A DNA stretch of 6,276 bases from an uncultured bacterium. GTDB lineage: Bacteria > Bacillota_A > Clostridia > Oscillospirales > Oscillospiraceae. The stretch is from assembly GCA_905214605.1 (NCBI GenBank), contig CAJMMY010000065.1, positions 1 through 6,276 of the forward strand, read 5' to 3'. Positions within the stretch are counted from its first letter, which is position 1; every line of letters starts with the position of its first letter. Positions 1 through 5,721 of this stretch are shown piece by piece. Position numbers and translations under genes: made by a program. The notes below the pieces were generated by a model. That model saw nothing but the letters and a program-made list of their open reading frames with translations. It was not told the origin of the DNA and made no database searches.

Positions 1-610
1 TCCACTGACCACAGAACAAGAAGTAGTTCAGCAGTGCCACCAAAGGCAGCAAATTTGCAGGGAACGTACCAAACAGAACGCCCAAGCCGAACAGCACCGC
101 GTCAATGATCGCAAGCCATTTGATTTTCACCGGAATCAAGAAGAACAGCAGCAAATACGTATCCGGATAGAGGGTGGCATAGGCGAAGAACATGGACAAA
201 TACACATAGTGCATGGAAACAACCGCGCTTTTGGACGTGATCAGCCACATCAGTGTGCTGTACACAATAGACAGCACCGCGCCGCTGAAGAAGTATATCG
301 TGAACTTCCCGGCGCCCCAAGTATCTTCCAACGTATTGCCGATGAAGTAATACATATACAGCCAGAACACGAAATTCCACCCAAAGGTTTCCGGCACAAA
401 CAGGAATGTAACGAGCCGCCAAATCTGTCCGTGTCTGAACACCATTTCCGGGGAGAACGCCAACATATAGGTCAGACTGTTGGTGGTATCCATCATAGAA
501 AACAGCCACACCGCCAGATTGCCGATGACAATCACCAGCATCAGCCGGGGAATCCCGAAATTCGGGTGGCTCCAGCAAAACCGATCAATTCGATCCATCA
601 ATTTTTTCAA
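1..610 (-). CDS. Rhomboid-family membrane protein, catalytic residues absent, 3' end off the left edge
   Basis: The visible 203 codons are open and encode a polytopic membrane protein. Hydrophobic segments lie at about residues 20-38, 62-72, 79-91, 103-124, 134-160 and 166-200. The order resembles the rhomboid core: a QIWRLVTF segment (62-69), then an amphipathic loop GNTLEDTWGAGKF (91-103), as in rhomboids where a G..LE..WG motif precedes the catalytic helices. The GxSG serine motif expected in the next helix is missing (region VSMHYVYLSMFFAY, 131-144), and no His is seen in the last visible helix, so it is probably a pseudo-protease. The start is TTG at 610-608: an AGGAGG lies 7 bases upstream, whereas the in-frame ATG at 598-596 would be 19 bases away. 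The gene is divergent from rlmB. The family is fairly sure; its role (membrane chaperone, adaptor or other) is unknown. Nothing visible shows a frameshift. Confidence 0.82.
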   Translation of the reverse strand, partial: MKKLMDRIDRFCWSHPNFGIPRLMLVIVIGNLAVWLFSMMDTTNSLTYMLAFSPEMVFRHGQIWRLVTFLFVPETFGWNFVFWLYMYYFIGNTLEDTWGAGKFTIYFFSGAVLSIVYSTLMWLITSKSAVVSMHYVYLSMFFAYATLYPDTYLLLFFLIPVKIKWLAIIDAVLFGLGVLFGTFPANLLPLVALLNYFLFCGQW

Positions 611-617
611 GGCAAAA

Positions 618-623
618 CCTCCT
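618..623 (-). promoter_or_regulatory. Ribosome binding site of the rhomboid-like gene, decides a TTG start
   Basis: On the minus strand this reads AGGAGG, a full match to the anti-Shine-Dalgarno core, followed by seven bases and TTG at 610-608. That spacing is ideal and argues for the non-ATG start rather than the ATG twelve bases further in. Confidence 0.8.
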
Positions 624-642
624 GCATAGGTCATTTCCAAGT

Positions 643-671
643 ATTGTATCATAATTTCTTGAGAAATACAC
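643..671 (-). promoter_or_regulatory. Candidate promoter of the rhomboid-like gene
   Basis: On the minus strand TGATACAAT (651-643) is an extended -10 element (TGn followed by TACAAT, one mismatch to consensus). The region 17 bases upstream (GTGTAT, 671-666) is a poor -35, which is common with extended -10 promoters. The predicted transcription start is near 636, leaving a leader of about 25 bases that contains the ribosome binding site. Inferred from motif match only. Confidence 0.5.
654..667. repeat. Short inverted repeat between the divergent promoters
   Basis: ATTTCT-TG-AGAAAT is a perfect 6-bp inverted repeat with a 2-bp centre. It overlaps the -35/-10 spacer of the leftward promoter and lies upstream of the rightward one. 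It could be an operator, but the DNA is AT-rich and such repeats occur by chance. Confidence 0.3.
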
Positions 672-681
672 CATTTTATTC

Positions 682-710
682 TTTTGTTTTTCCGCGAAAT
701 ATGTTATATT
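682..710 (+). promoter_or_regulatory. Candidate promoter of the rlmB operon
   Basis: TGTTATATT (702-710) is an extended -10 element with hexamer TATATT. The -35 is weak: TTTTGT (682-687) at 17-bp spacing. Transcription would start near 717, giving a leader of about 37 bases before the GTG at 754. Inferred from motif match only. Confidence 0.5.
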
Positions 711-753
711 GAATCTGTATCATTAGAAATTTTAAGAAACATGAGGAATTACC

Positions 754-1524
754 GTGAAAAACGAAGAAATAAAAGAAGAACGTCAGGATATTATTGAAGG
801 CCGTAATGCCGTGATTGAGGCGCTGCGCGCCGGCCGCGCCATTGATAAGATTTATCTGGCCAAAGGCGAAACCGATAAAGCATTGGGTCATATTGCCTCC
901 ACCGCCCGGGCCGCTGGCACCGTTGTGGTGGAAACCGACCGCCACAAACTGGACGCCATGAGTTTCACCGGCGCACATCAGGGCGTGGTGGCTGTCTGCG
1001 CAGTTCGGGAATACGTCACCGTAGACGATATTCTGGAAATCGCAAAAGAGCGGAACGAGGCGCCGTTTGTAATTATCTGCGATGAAATCAGCGACCCCCA
1101 CAATCTGGGCGCTATTATCCGTACCGCAGAGTGCGTGGGCGCACACGGTGTGATCATTCCCAAGCGCCGCAGCGCCGGTCTGACCGCCATTGTGGGCAAA
1201 GCCAGCGCCGGTGCCGCCGAGCACATGGCTGTAGCCCGGGTGCCGAACATCACCGCTGCCATCAAGGAGCTGAAAGAGGCTGGTCTGTGGATTTACGGCA
1301 CCGCCGCCGAGGGCAGCTCTCCGCTGTGGAGCACCGATTTCTCCGGCCCCATCGGTCTGGTCATCGGTTCCGAGGGCGAGGGCATGAGCCGTCTGGTGGC
1401 AGAAAGCTGCGATTTCACCGTGAGCATTCCCCTGCGCGGCAAGGTCTCTTCTCTGAACGCATCTGCCGCAGCTGCCGTGCTGATGTACGAAGTGCTGCAT
1501 CAAAGAATGAACGCTGAAGCTTGA
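754..1524 (+). CDS. rlmB: 23S rRNA (guanosine-2'-O-)-methyltransferase RlmB (TrmH/SpoU family)
   Basis: A 256-residue cytoplasmic SPOUT methyltransferase, full length for the family. It uses S-adenosylmethionine to 2'-O-methylate a guanosine in the peptidyl-transferase-centre P loop of 23S rRNA (G2251 in E. coli numbering). The N-terminal substrate-binding domain opens with IEGRNAVIEAL (14-24). The three SpoU motifs are intact: motif 1 DPHNLGAIIRTAE (114-126, catalytic Arg123), motif 2 GLVIGSEGEGMS (201-212, Glu207) and motif 3 IPLRGKVSSLNAS (225-237, Asn235), which together form the trefoil knot and cofactor site. The start is GTG at 754, with TGAGGA six bases upstream. The related TrmH paralogue cannot be wholly excluded, but the N-terminal domain and the SLNAS motif favour RlmB. 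It lies 30 bases upstream of the next gene on the same strand, so the two are probably co-transcribed. Confidence 0.93.
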   Translation: MKNEEIKEERQDIIEGRNAVIEALRAGRAIDKIYLAKGETDKALGHIASTARAAGTVVVETDRHKLDAMSFTGAHQGVVAVCAVREYVTVDDILEIAKERNEAPFVIICDEISDPHNLGAIIRTAECVGAHGVIIPKRRSAGLTAIVGKASAGAAEHMAVARVPNITAAIKELKEAGLWIYGTAAEGSSPLWSTDFSGPIGLVIGSEGEGMSRLVAESCDFTVSIPLRGKVSSLNASAAAAVLMYEVLHQRMNAEA

Positions 1525-1554
1525 AGATTTTTGAATATTAAGGATTGAGTAGTT

Positions 1555-4005
1555 ATGGATATCATCGAAGGTCTGGACTTGACCGGTGATTTGCCGGAGG
1601 GCTTTGACTATTCTCTGGACGACATTCTGGAAGAATACAAAACCCCGTCGGTGAATTCCCGTCCTGCTCCCGAAACGCCGATTTTTCCTACGGAGCCGGT
1701 GCGAATGGAGACGGACAAACAGGATATTTCCGCTGCACAGGTCTCCGTCCCCTCGGAAACGGCAAAGGGCGACCCCTTTCAGTTGGGGGATATTCTGGAA
1801 GAATTTTCCAGTAAGCCCGAGCCCGCCGTGCGGCAGACAGAGCCAAAGGGCAGCGTCTATGAAGACGATGAGGGTGTAAAGGTCTATACCCCCGCTTTCG
1901 CGGGCCGTCAGCAAACGCCCCCGCCGGTCTCTCCTTTGAACGAGGGAGAAAACGATGCCCCCACTGTCAGCTTTAAGGCCGTTGCCGGCTTGCTGAACAA
2001 AAAGAAAAAACATACGAAAAAGACCGGGCAGGTACATACACCCGTCCGTTCCGCCCAGCCGGAGGAGCCCAAGGCGGAATCCGATGCCGATGCCGTTTTC
2101 CGTACGGAATTCACCGACAGCGATGCCGGCGAGGCGCTGTATGCCGGCTTCGGCGAGAGCGCAGAAAAAGACACCGGCATGGAACCCGGCCATGATTTCA
2201 TGGCGGACTTCGGATTGTCCGACAGCAACGATGCCGACGCCCCCGCTGACGAGGACGATGCCCGGAGCATGAAGCGGCACTCTTTCTCCAAGGTGGCTGC
2301 CCCCATTTTCTCCGCATTCCATGCGGCTAAGGAAAAATCCGGGAAAGCCAAGGTGGAGCAGGAAGAGGATTTGGGCCCGGAAGTGGACCCGAAAAGCGCC
2401 GCCCGCCATTATGGCAGCCGGGTGGAGCTGTACCGCTCCCGCCTGCGCATCGGCGCAGTGCTGAGCGTCATTCTGGCATGGCTGTCTTTCGGTTTTCCGG
2501 TGGCCGGTTCTCTGAAGAACCCCGCCGTGTGCGCCGCCATGTGTCTGATTCTGATGCTCACCGTTACCCTGCTGGGTGTGGATATTTTCACCGCCGGTTT
2601 TCTGGCCATGCTGCGGAAAAAGCCGGACGCACAGAGTTTGCTTACGGTTTCCTGCATTGCGGCCGCCGTGGACGCATTGGTCATCATTCTGACCCACGGA
2701 AGTCAGGGCTACCTGCCCTTCTGCGTGATACCCGCCGTGTCCATGTGCTTTGCCATTTACAGTTCCATGCTGTACTGCCGAGGTCAGCGGTTCAATCTCC
2801 GCGTATTGGACCAGATGCGGAATCCCACCAGTATCACCGTGCAGAAAAATCTGGTGAACGAGGGGATGTGCGTCACCCGGACCCCCGGTTACCCCGACGA
2901 ATTCATTCATTCCAGTGAAGAAGAGGACGTCAGCGAGGTTGCTTATAGTGTTACCGCACCGTTCCTGCTGTTGGCCATTCCGGTGCTGTCTCTGTTGGCA
3001 GCCCTGCTGTCCAAGAACATCGCCTCTTTCTTCCACATTCTTTCCGCATTGTATGCCGCGGCGGCCTCTTTCTCCGCTTTGCTGTCATTCCCCCTGCCAT
3101 ACTTCCTGGTGTCTCAGGAACTGAGCCGCGCCGGCAGCGCCATTGCCGGTTGGACCGGTATCCGGGAGCTGGGCACCGCCGATTCCGTTCTGGTGACCGA
3201 CCAGGACCTGTTCCCCGCAGAAACCGTCTCCATTGAGAGCGTCCGGATTCTGGAAGGTGTGGACCCGGAAACCGCCGTGTCCTATGTTGCCAGCGTGATT
3301 TCCGCCTCCGGCAGCTGCCTTGCCCCGGTGTTCACAGAGTTGGTGCGGAAAAACAACTGCATTCTCCGGAAAGTGGAGGAATTCAAGTGCCACGAGGCCG
3401 GCGGTCTGACCGCCATGATTGACGGTTCCGAGGTTCTGGTGGGCAGTTCTTCCTTTATTAAATTGATGGGCATTCACCTGCCCCAGAAATTGTCCTCCAA
3501 AAATTCCGTATTTCTGGCCATTAACAGCAAGCTGGTGGGCATCATCACCGTGACCTACAAGCCCATTGTCCCGGTGCAGAAAGGTCTGGCAGCCCTGCTG
3601 CAGAATAAGGCGGAAGTAATTTTCGCAGCCCGGGACTTCAACGTGACTCCCCTGCTGATTGCTCAGAAATTCAAGCTGCCCTCCGACTCTTTGAATTTCC
3701 CCACCTTTGCTGAGCGGTTCCGTATCACCGATTCCCAGAATCTGGAAGAAAGTCTGCCGGTGGCTGTGGTCAAGCGGAAATCTCTGTTCCCCTTCGCCAA
3801 CGTTGTCACCAGAGCGCGGAAACTGTATTCCACCATCTGCCTGTCCACGGTCTTTTCCATGATTTCCACCTTAGCCGGTGTGATTCTCATGTTCTTCCTG
3901 TGCTGCACCGGCTCTTTCGCCTCTGCCTCCGCGGGAAACCTGCTGCTGTTCATGCTGCTGTGGCTGGTGCCCGTGGTCATCGTGTCCGTGTACATGACGA
4001 AATAA
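1555..4005 (+). CDS. Membrane protein with a degenerate P-type-ATPase core (pseudo-ATPase) and long acidic N-terminus
   Basis: An 816-residue protein. Residues 1-290 are hydrophilic, acidic and Pro-rich, apparently disordered and cytoplasmic, with a Lys-rich patch (149-156) and two copies of a DILEE motif (19-29 and 75-85). Predicted membrane helices lie at about 298-318, 324-353, 361-380, 386-407, 465-486, 490-518, 758-784 and 794-813. The part after 505 follows a P1B-ATPase: SFPLPY (511-516) where CPC would be, then a stretch matching the post-CPC linker, then VLVTDQDLFP (545-554) at the DKTGTLT position. An N-domain-like piece follows (GGLTAMIDGSEVLVGSSSF, 616-634), and FLAINSKLVGIITVTYKP (653-670), which matches the P-domain strand. 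The catalytic motifs are gone: only the Asp of DKTGT remains (Asp549), TGD is AARD (691-694), HP and GDGxND are absent, and no TGE actuator domain is seen. It therefore probably does not pump ions. Its function is unknown; a sensing or scaffold role is speculation. ATG at 1555 has AAGGA ten bases upstream. Confidence 0.8.
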   Translation: MDIIEGLDLTGDLPEGFDYSLDDILEEYKTPSVNSRPAPETPIFPTEPVRMETDKQDISAAQVSVPSETAKGDPFQLGDILEEFSSKPEPAVRQTEPKGSVYEDDEGVKVYTPAFAGRQQTPPPVSPLNEGENDAPTVSFKAVAGLLNKKKKHTKKTGQVHTPVRSAQPEEPKAESDADAVFRTEFTDSDAGEALYAGFGESAEKDTGMEPGHDFMADFGLSDSNDADAPADEDDARSMKRHSFSKVAAPIFSAFHAAKEKSGKAKVEQEEDLGPEVDPKSAARHYGSRVELYRSRLRIGAVLSVILAWLSFGFPVAGSLKNPAVCAAMCLILMLTVTLLGVDIFTAGFLAMLRKKPDAQSLLTVSCIAAAVDALVIILTHGSQGYLPFCVIPAVSMCFAIYSSMLYCRGQRFNLRVLDQMRNPTSITVQKNLVNEGMCVTRTPGYPDEFIHSSEEEDVSEVAYSVTAPFLLLAIPVLSLLAALLSKNIASFFHILSALYAAAASFSALLSFPLPYFLVSQELSRAGSAIAGWTGIRELGTADSVLVTDQDLFPAETVSIESVRILEGVDPETAVSYVASVISASGSCLAPVFTELVRKNNCILRKVEEFKCHEAGGLTAMIDGSEVLVGSSSFIKLMGIHLPQKLSSKNSVFLAINSKLVGIITVTYKPIVPVQKGLAALLQNKAEVIFAARDFNVTPLLIAQKFKLPSDSLNFPTFAERFRITDSQNLEESLPVAVVKRKSLFPFANVVTRARKLYSTICLSTVFSMISTLAGVILMFFLCCTGSFASASAGNLLLFMLLWLVPVVIVSVYMTK

Positions 4006-4025
4006 CGCAAAACTTCAAGTACTGT

Positions 4026-4063
4026 AAGCGCCCCGAAAGCCTATCGCTTTCGGGGTGCTTTTT
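4026..4063 (+). terminator. Intrinsic terminator of the rlmB operon
   Basis: Arms GCGCCCCGAAAGC (4028-4040) and GCTTTCGGGGTGC (4046-4058) pair over 13 bp with one G-U wobble and a 5-base loop, followed by TTTTT (4059-4063). AA at 4026-4027 can extend the stem into the T run. It sits 20 bases after the stop codon at 4005. The strong GC stem with a U tract fits rho-independent termination. Confidence 0.92.
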
Positions 4064-4118
4064 CGGTTTGCTGGCAAGGAAAAACCATTTACATATAAAA
4101 TATTCAGGAGATAGTTTG

Positions 4119-4130
4119 TGCAATATTGCA
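4119..4130. repeat. Perfect 12-bp palindrome upstream of the EF-G-like promoter
   Basis: TGCAATATTGCA is fully self-complementary and ends 23 bases before the -35 box. It could be a regulator site, but one or two such palindromes are expected by chance in a window of this size. Confidence 0.25.
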
Positions 4131-4152
4131 GGACCATTCTGTGAAAGTTGCT

Positions 4153-4172
4153 ATTGATAAGTTTTCATCAAT
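4153..4172. repeat. Inverted repeat over the -35 box of the EF-G-like promoter
   Basis: ATTGAT (4153-4158) and ATCAAT (4167-4172) are a 6-bp inverted repeat with an 8-base gap. It covers the -35 hexamer and part of the spacer, a position where a bound protein would block RNA polymerase. Candidate operator only. Confidence 0.3.
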
Positions 4173-4182
4173 CATGTATACT
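4154..4182 (+). promoter_or_regulatory. Sigma-A-type promoter of the EF-G-like gene
   Basis: TTGATA (4154-4159) and TATACT (4177-4182) are separated by exactly 17 bases. Each hexamer is close to consensus (TTGACA and TATAAT), and transcription should start near 4189. The promoter lies after the upstream terminator and in front of a 65-base leader, so the EF-G-like gene is probably its own transcription unit. Confidence 0.8.
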
Positions 4183-4192
4183 ATACAAAGAT

Positions 4193-4215
4193 AATTAATT
4201 TTTCCAGAATTAATT
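4193..4215 (+). repeat. AATTAATT repeat pair in the EF-G-like 5' leader
   Basis: Two copies of AATTAATT (4193-4200 and 4208-4215) flank TTTCCAG. Because the unit is itself palindromic, the pair is both a direct and an inverted repeat. It falls just after the predicted transcription start, so it could be an operator or a weak leader hairpin. Being pure A/T it would form only a weak stem. Confidence 0.35.
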
Positions 4216-4238
4216 TAGTCTAGTTACACATCCATGAG

Positions 4239-4244
4239 AAAGGA
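4239..4244 (+). promoter_or_regulatory. Ribosome binding site that sets the EF-G-like start at 4255
   Basis: AAAGGA lies ten bases before the ATG at 4255. The earlier in-frame ATG at 4234 has no purine-rich motif upstream of it, and family N-termini correspond to MSYATNSIRN rather than to the seven extra residues MRKETTT. The later start is therefore preferred. Confidence 0.75.
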
Positions 4245-4254
4245 AACAACCACT

Positions 4255-5712
4255 ATGAGCTATGCAACCAACAGCATCCGCAACATCTGCCTGCTGGGTC
4301 ACGCCGGCAGCGGCAAAACTGCGCTGACGGAGAGTCTGCTCTACATGACCGGCGCAATCGACCGTATCGGCAGACCTGCCGACGGCAACACTGTTTGTGA
4401 CTACGATCCCGAAGAGATTCGCCGCCAGATTTCCATTTCCGCTTCGGTGGCGCCTCTGGAATATAAAGGCTGTAAAATTAATGTCCTGGATACCCCGGGC
4501 AGCGTGGACTTCTCCGGCGCTGTGATGGAGGCCCTGCGCGCCGCAGACGCAGCTGTCATTGTCTGCTCCGCAAAAGACGGCATTACCGCCGGTCTGGAAC
4601 GGGCATGGAAGTACTGTGAAGAGCGGGATATGCCCCGTTTCCTGTACATCTCCAAAATCGATGAAGACAACAGCGACTACAATGCAACCTTTGAGGCACT
4701 GCGCGAGAAATACGGCAACCGTATCGCGCCTCTGGTCGTTCCCATTTGGGACGAACAGAAAAAGGTCACCGGTCTGATTGACGTGCTGAACAAGCGCGCA
4801 TACGAGATGCATGACCTGAAGCGCGTGGAAATTGAAGTTCCCGAAGGCAAGGACACCGTCATTACCGAATTTAACAATGCACTGAAAGAATCCGTGGCCG
4901 AAACCAGCGAAGAGTTTATGGATAAGTTCTTCTCCGGTGAAGACTTTACTTACGCGGAAATGATTAAGGGCCTGCGTCAGGGCGTTCGGGAGCTGAGTCT
5001 GTTCCCCGTGCTGTGCGGTTCCGGCATCAACTGCATGGGCTCTCTGATGCTCATGGACAACATCGTGGACCTGTTCCCCGACCCCACCGAGGGCAACTAT
5101 CACAAGGCTACCAAGGCTGACGGCGAAACCGAAGAATTCGTGGTCTCCCCCGGCGGCGTTCCCTCTGCATACGTGTTCAAAACCGTTTCCGACCAGTACG
5201 GCAAGTATTCTTTCGTCAAGGTGCTGTCCGGCTCCATTACCCCGGATACCACGTTGGTCAATGCCCGTACCGGCGAAACCGAAAAGCTGGGCCGTCTGTA
5301 CACCATGTGCGGCAAGAAGGCAACGGAAGTGAAAGAGCTGACCTGCGGCGATATCGGCTATCAAAACGTGGAGACGGCGCGGCAGGACGGCGTGGTGCTC
5401 GCGCAATCCATCGACAAATTCACCGAGGTTCTGCCCGGCAGCGTGGTGAATATGACCGTCGGCCGATACGACAGGCGGCGCTACACGGCGGGCGTTACCG
5501 TGACGGTGGATGTGCCGCAGAGCGGCGTGACCGTCCGCGTGACGCTGGTGGATGAAAACGGACAGGAAAGCGACATGTATGCCGCGACCTACAACGAAGA
5601 AGGGCGGCTTGAGCTGCACGTAACGCTCAGAAGCGAGACGAGCGGCGTTCGCACATGGCGGCTCTATCTGGATGGAAACTTCAAGAGCGAAGCGACGGCG
5701 GTTTTGCAGTAA
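4255..5712 (+). CDS. Chimeric frame: EF-G-like translational GTPase (residues 1-368) joined to a PASTA-kinase C-terminus (369-485)
   Basis: Residues 1-368 are the N-terminal half of an EF-G-like GTPase (group related to EF-G and the Tet ribosome-protection proteins). They show the P loop GHAGSGKT (15-22), a switch I segment DYDPEEIRRQISI (49-61), DTPGSVDF (79-86), a G4 motif SKID (133-136) where NKxD is usual, a G5-like region PVLCGSG (251-257), and domain II ending in ELTCGDIG (361-368). Family members are about 690 residues, so the rest of domain II and domains III-V are missing. From residue 369 the sequence matches the end of a PASTA repeat (DGVVLAQSIDKFTEVLPGS, then VVNMTVG) and a beta-rich terminal domain (about 410-480), as at the extracellular end of PrkC/Stk1 kinases. 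The following gene is rsgA, the normal neighbour of prkC. Codon use changes at the joint. The fusion is very probably not a real protein; the two halves should be annotated as separate partial genes. Confidence 0.85.
   Translation: MSYATNSIRNICLLGHAGSGKTALTESLLYMTGAIDRIGRPADGNTVCDYDPEEIRRQISISASVAPLEYKGCKINVLDTPGSVDFSGAVMEALRAADAAVIVCSAKDGITAGLERAWKYCEERDMPRFLYISKIDEDNSDYNATFEALREKYGNRIAPLVVPIWDEQKKVTGLIDVLNKRAYEMHDLKRVEIEVPEGKDTVITEFNNALKESVAETSEEFMDKFFSGEDFTYAEMIKGLRQGVRELSLFPVLCGSGINCMGSLMLMDNIVDLFPDPTEGNYHKATKADGETEEFVVSPGGVPSAYVFKTVSDQYGKYSFVKVLSGSITPDTTLVNARTGETEKLGRLYTMCGKKATEVKELTCGDIGYQNVETARQDGVVLAQSIDKFTEVLPGSVVNMTVGRYDRRRYTAGVTVTVDVPQSGVTVRVTLVDENGQESDMYAATYNEEGRLELHVTLRSETSGVRTWRLYLDGNFKSEATAVLQ
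5341..5370. other. Chimeric junction between the EF-G-like and PASTA-kinase sequences
   Basis: The last clear EF-G-like codons are those for CGDIG, ending at 5358. The first clearly kinase-like codons follow within a few residues (QNVETARQDG). The exact breakpoint cannot be fixed from the sequence alone, because a few bases may be shared by both parents. No insertion sequence end, target duplication, att-like site or tRNA lies at the joint, so a mobile-element cause is not supported. Misassembly of two genomes is the simplest explanation. Confidence 0.8.
5359..5712 (+). pseudogene. prkC: 3' fragment of a PrkC/Stk1-type serine/threonine kinase gene (last PASTA repeat and C-terminus)
   Basis: This is the part of the fused frame that belongs to a membrane Ser/Thr kinase, a protein whose extracellular PASTA repeats bind peptidoglycan fragments. 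About 117 codons remain: the tail of one PASTA repeat (GVVLAQS...PGSVVNMTVG) and a terminal beta-rich domain with VTVTVDVPQSGVTVRVTLV and RTWRLYLDG. The kinase domain, the transmembrane helix and the earlier PASTA repeats are absent. The stop TAA at 5710-5712 is followed directly by the rsgA ribosome binding site, as in the conserved prpC-prkC-rsgA operon (yloO/prkC/yloQ in Bacillus subtilis). The assignment rests on the short PASTA signature plus this gene order. As drawn it has no start of its own. Confidence 0.72.
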
Positions 5713-5721
5713 AGGAGAACT

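Noticed and set aside
102..712. Frames on both strands overlapping the rhomboid-like gene (102-578 minus and 209-712 plus)
   Set aside because: The minus-strand frame starting with TTG at 610 gives a coherent membrane protein with a strong ribosome binding site. The others give hydrophilic His/Gln-rich or scrambled sequence.
676..3036. Long minus-strand open frame (786 codons) opposite rlmB and the pseudo-ATPase
   Set aside because: Its translation is low-complexity and rich in His, Gly and Gln, with no recognisable domain. It lies opposite two well-supported plus-strand genes and arises from their codon bias.
4118..4144. Tiny GTG-initiated frame of eight codons after an AGGAG in the intergenic region
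   Set aside because: Too short to support. It lies upstream of the mapped-looking promoter and has no transcription signal of its own.
4006..4254. Possible riboswitch or small RNA in the 249-base intergenic region
   Set aside because: Apart from the terminator hairpin and short A/T-rich repeats I see no conserved riboswitch core, T-box motif or stable multi-stem fold.
5350..5355. EcoRV site GATATC exactly at the EF-G/PASTA joint, suggesting a cloning ligation
   Set aside because: The six bases encode the expected Asp-Ile of the EF-G GDI motif, so the site needs no special explanation. A blunt ligation cannot be excluded but is not shown.
5341..5712. Reading the EF-G::PASTA frame as a new fusion system linking translation to cell-wall sensing
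   Set aside because: There is no membrane segment between the cytoplasmic GTPase part and the extracellular PASTA part, the GTPase domains are truncated, codon use changes at the joint, and the downstream neighbour is the normal partner of an intact prkC.
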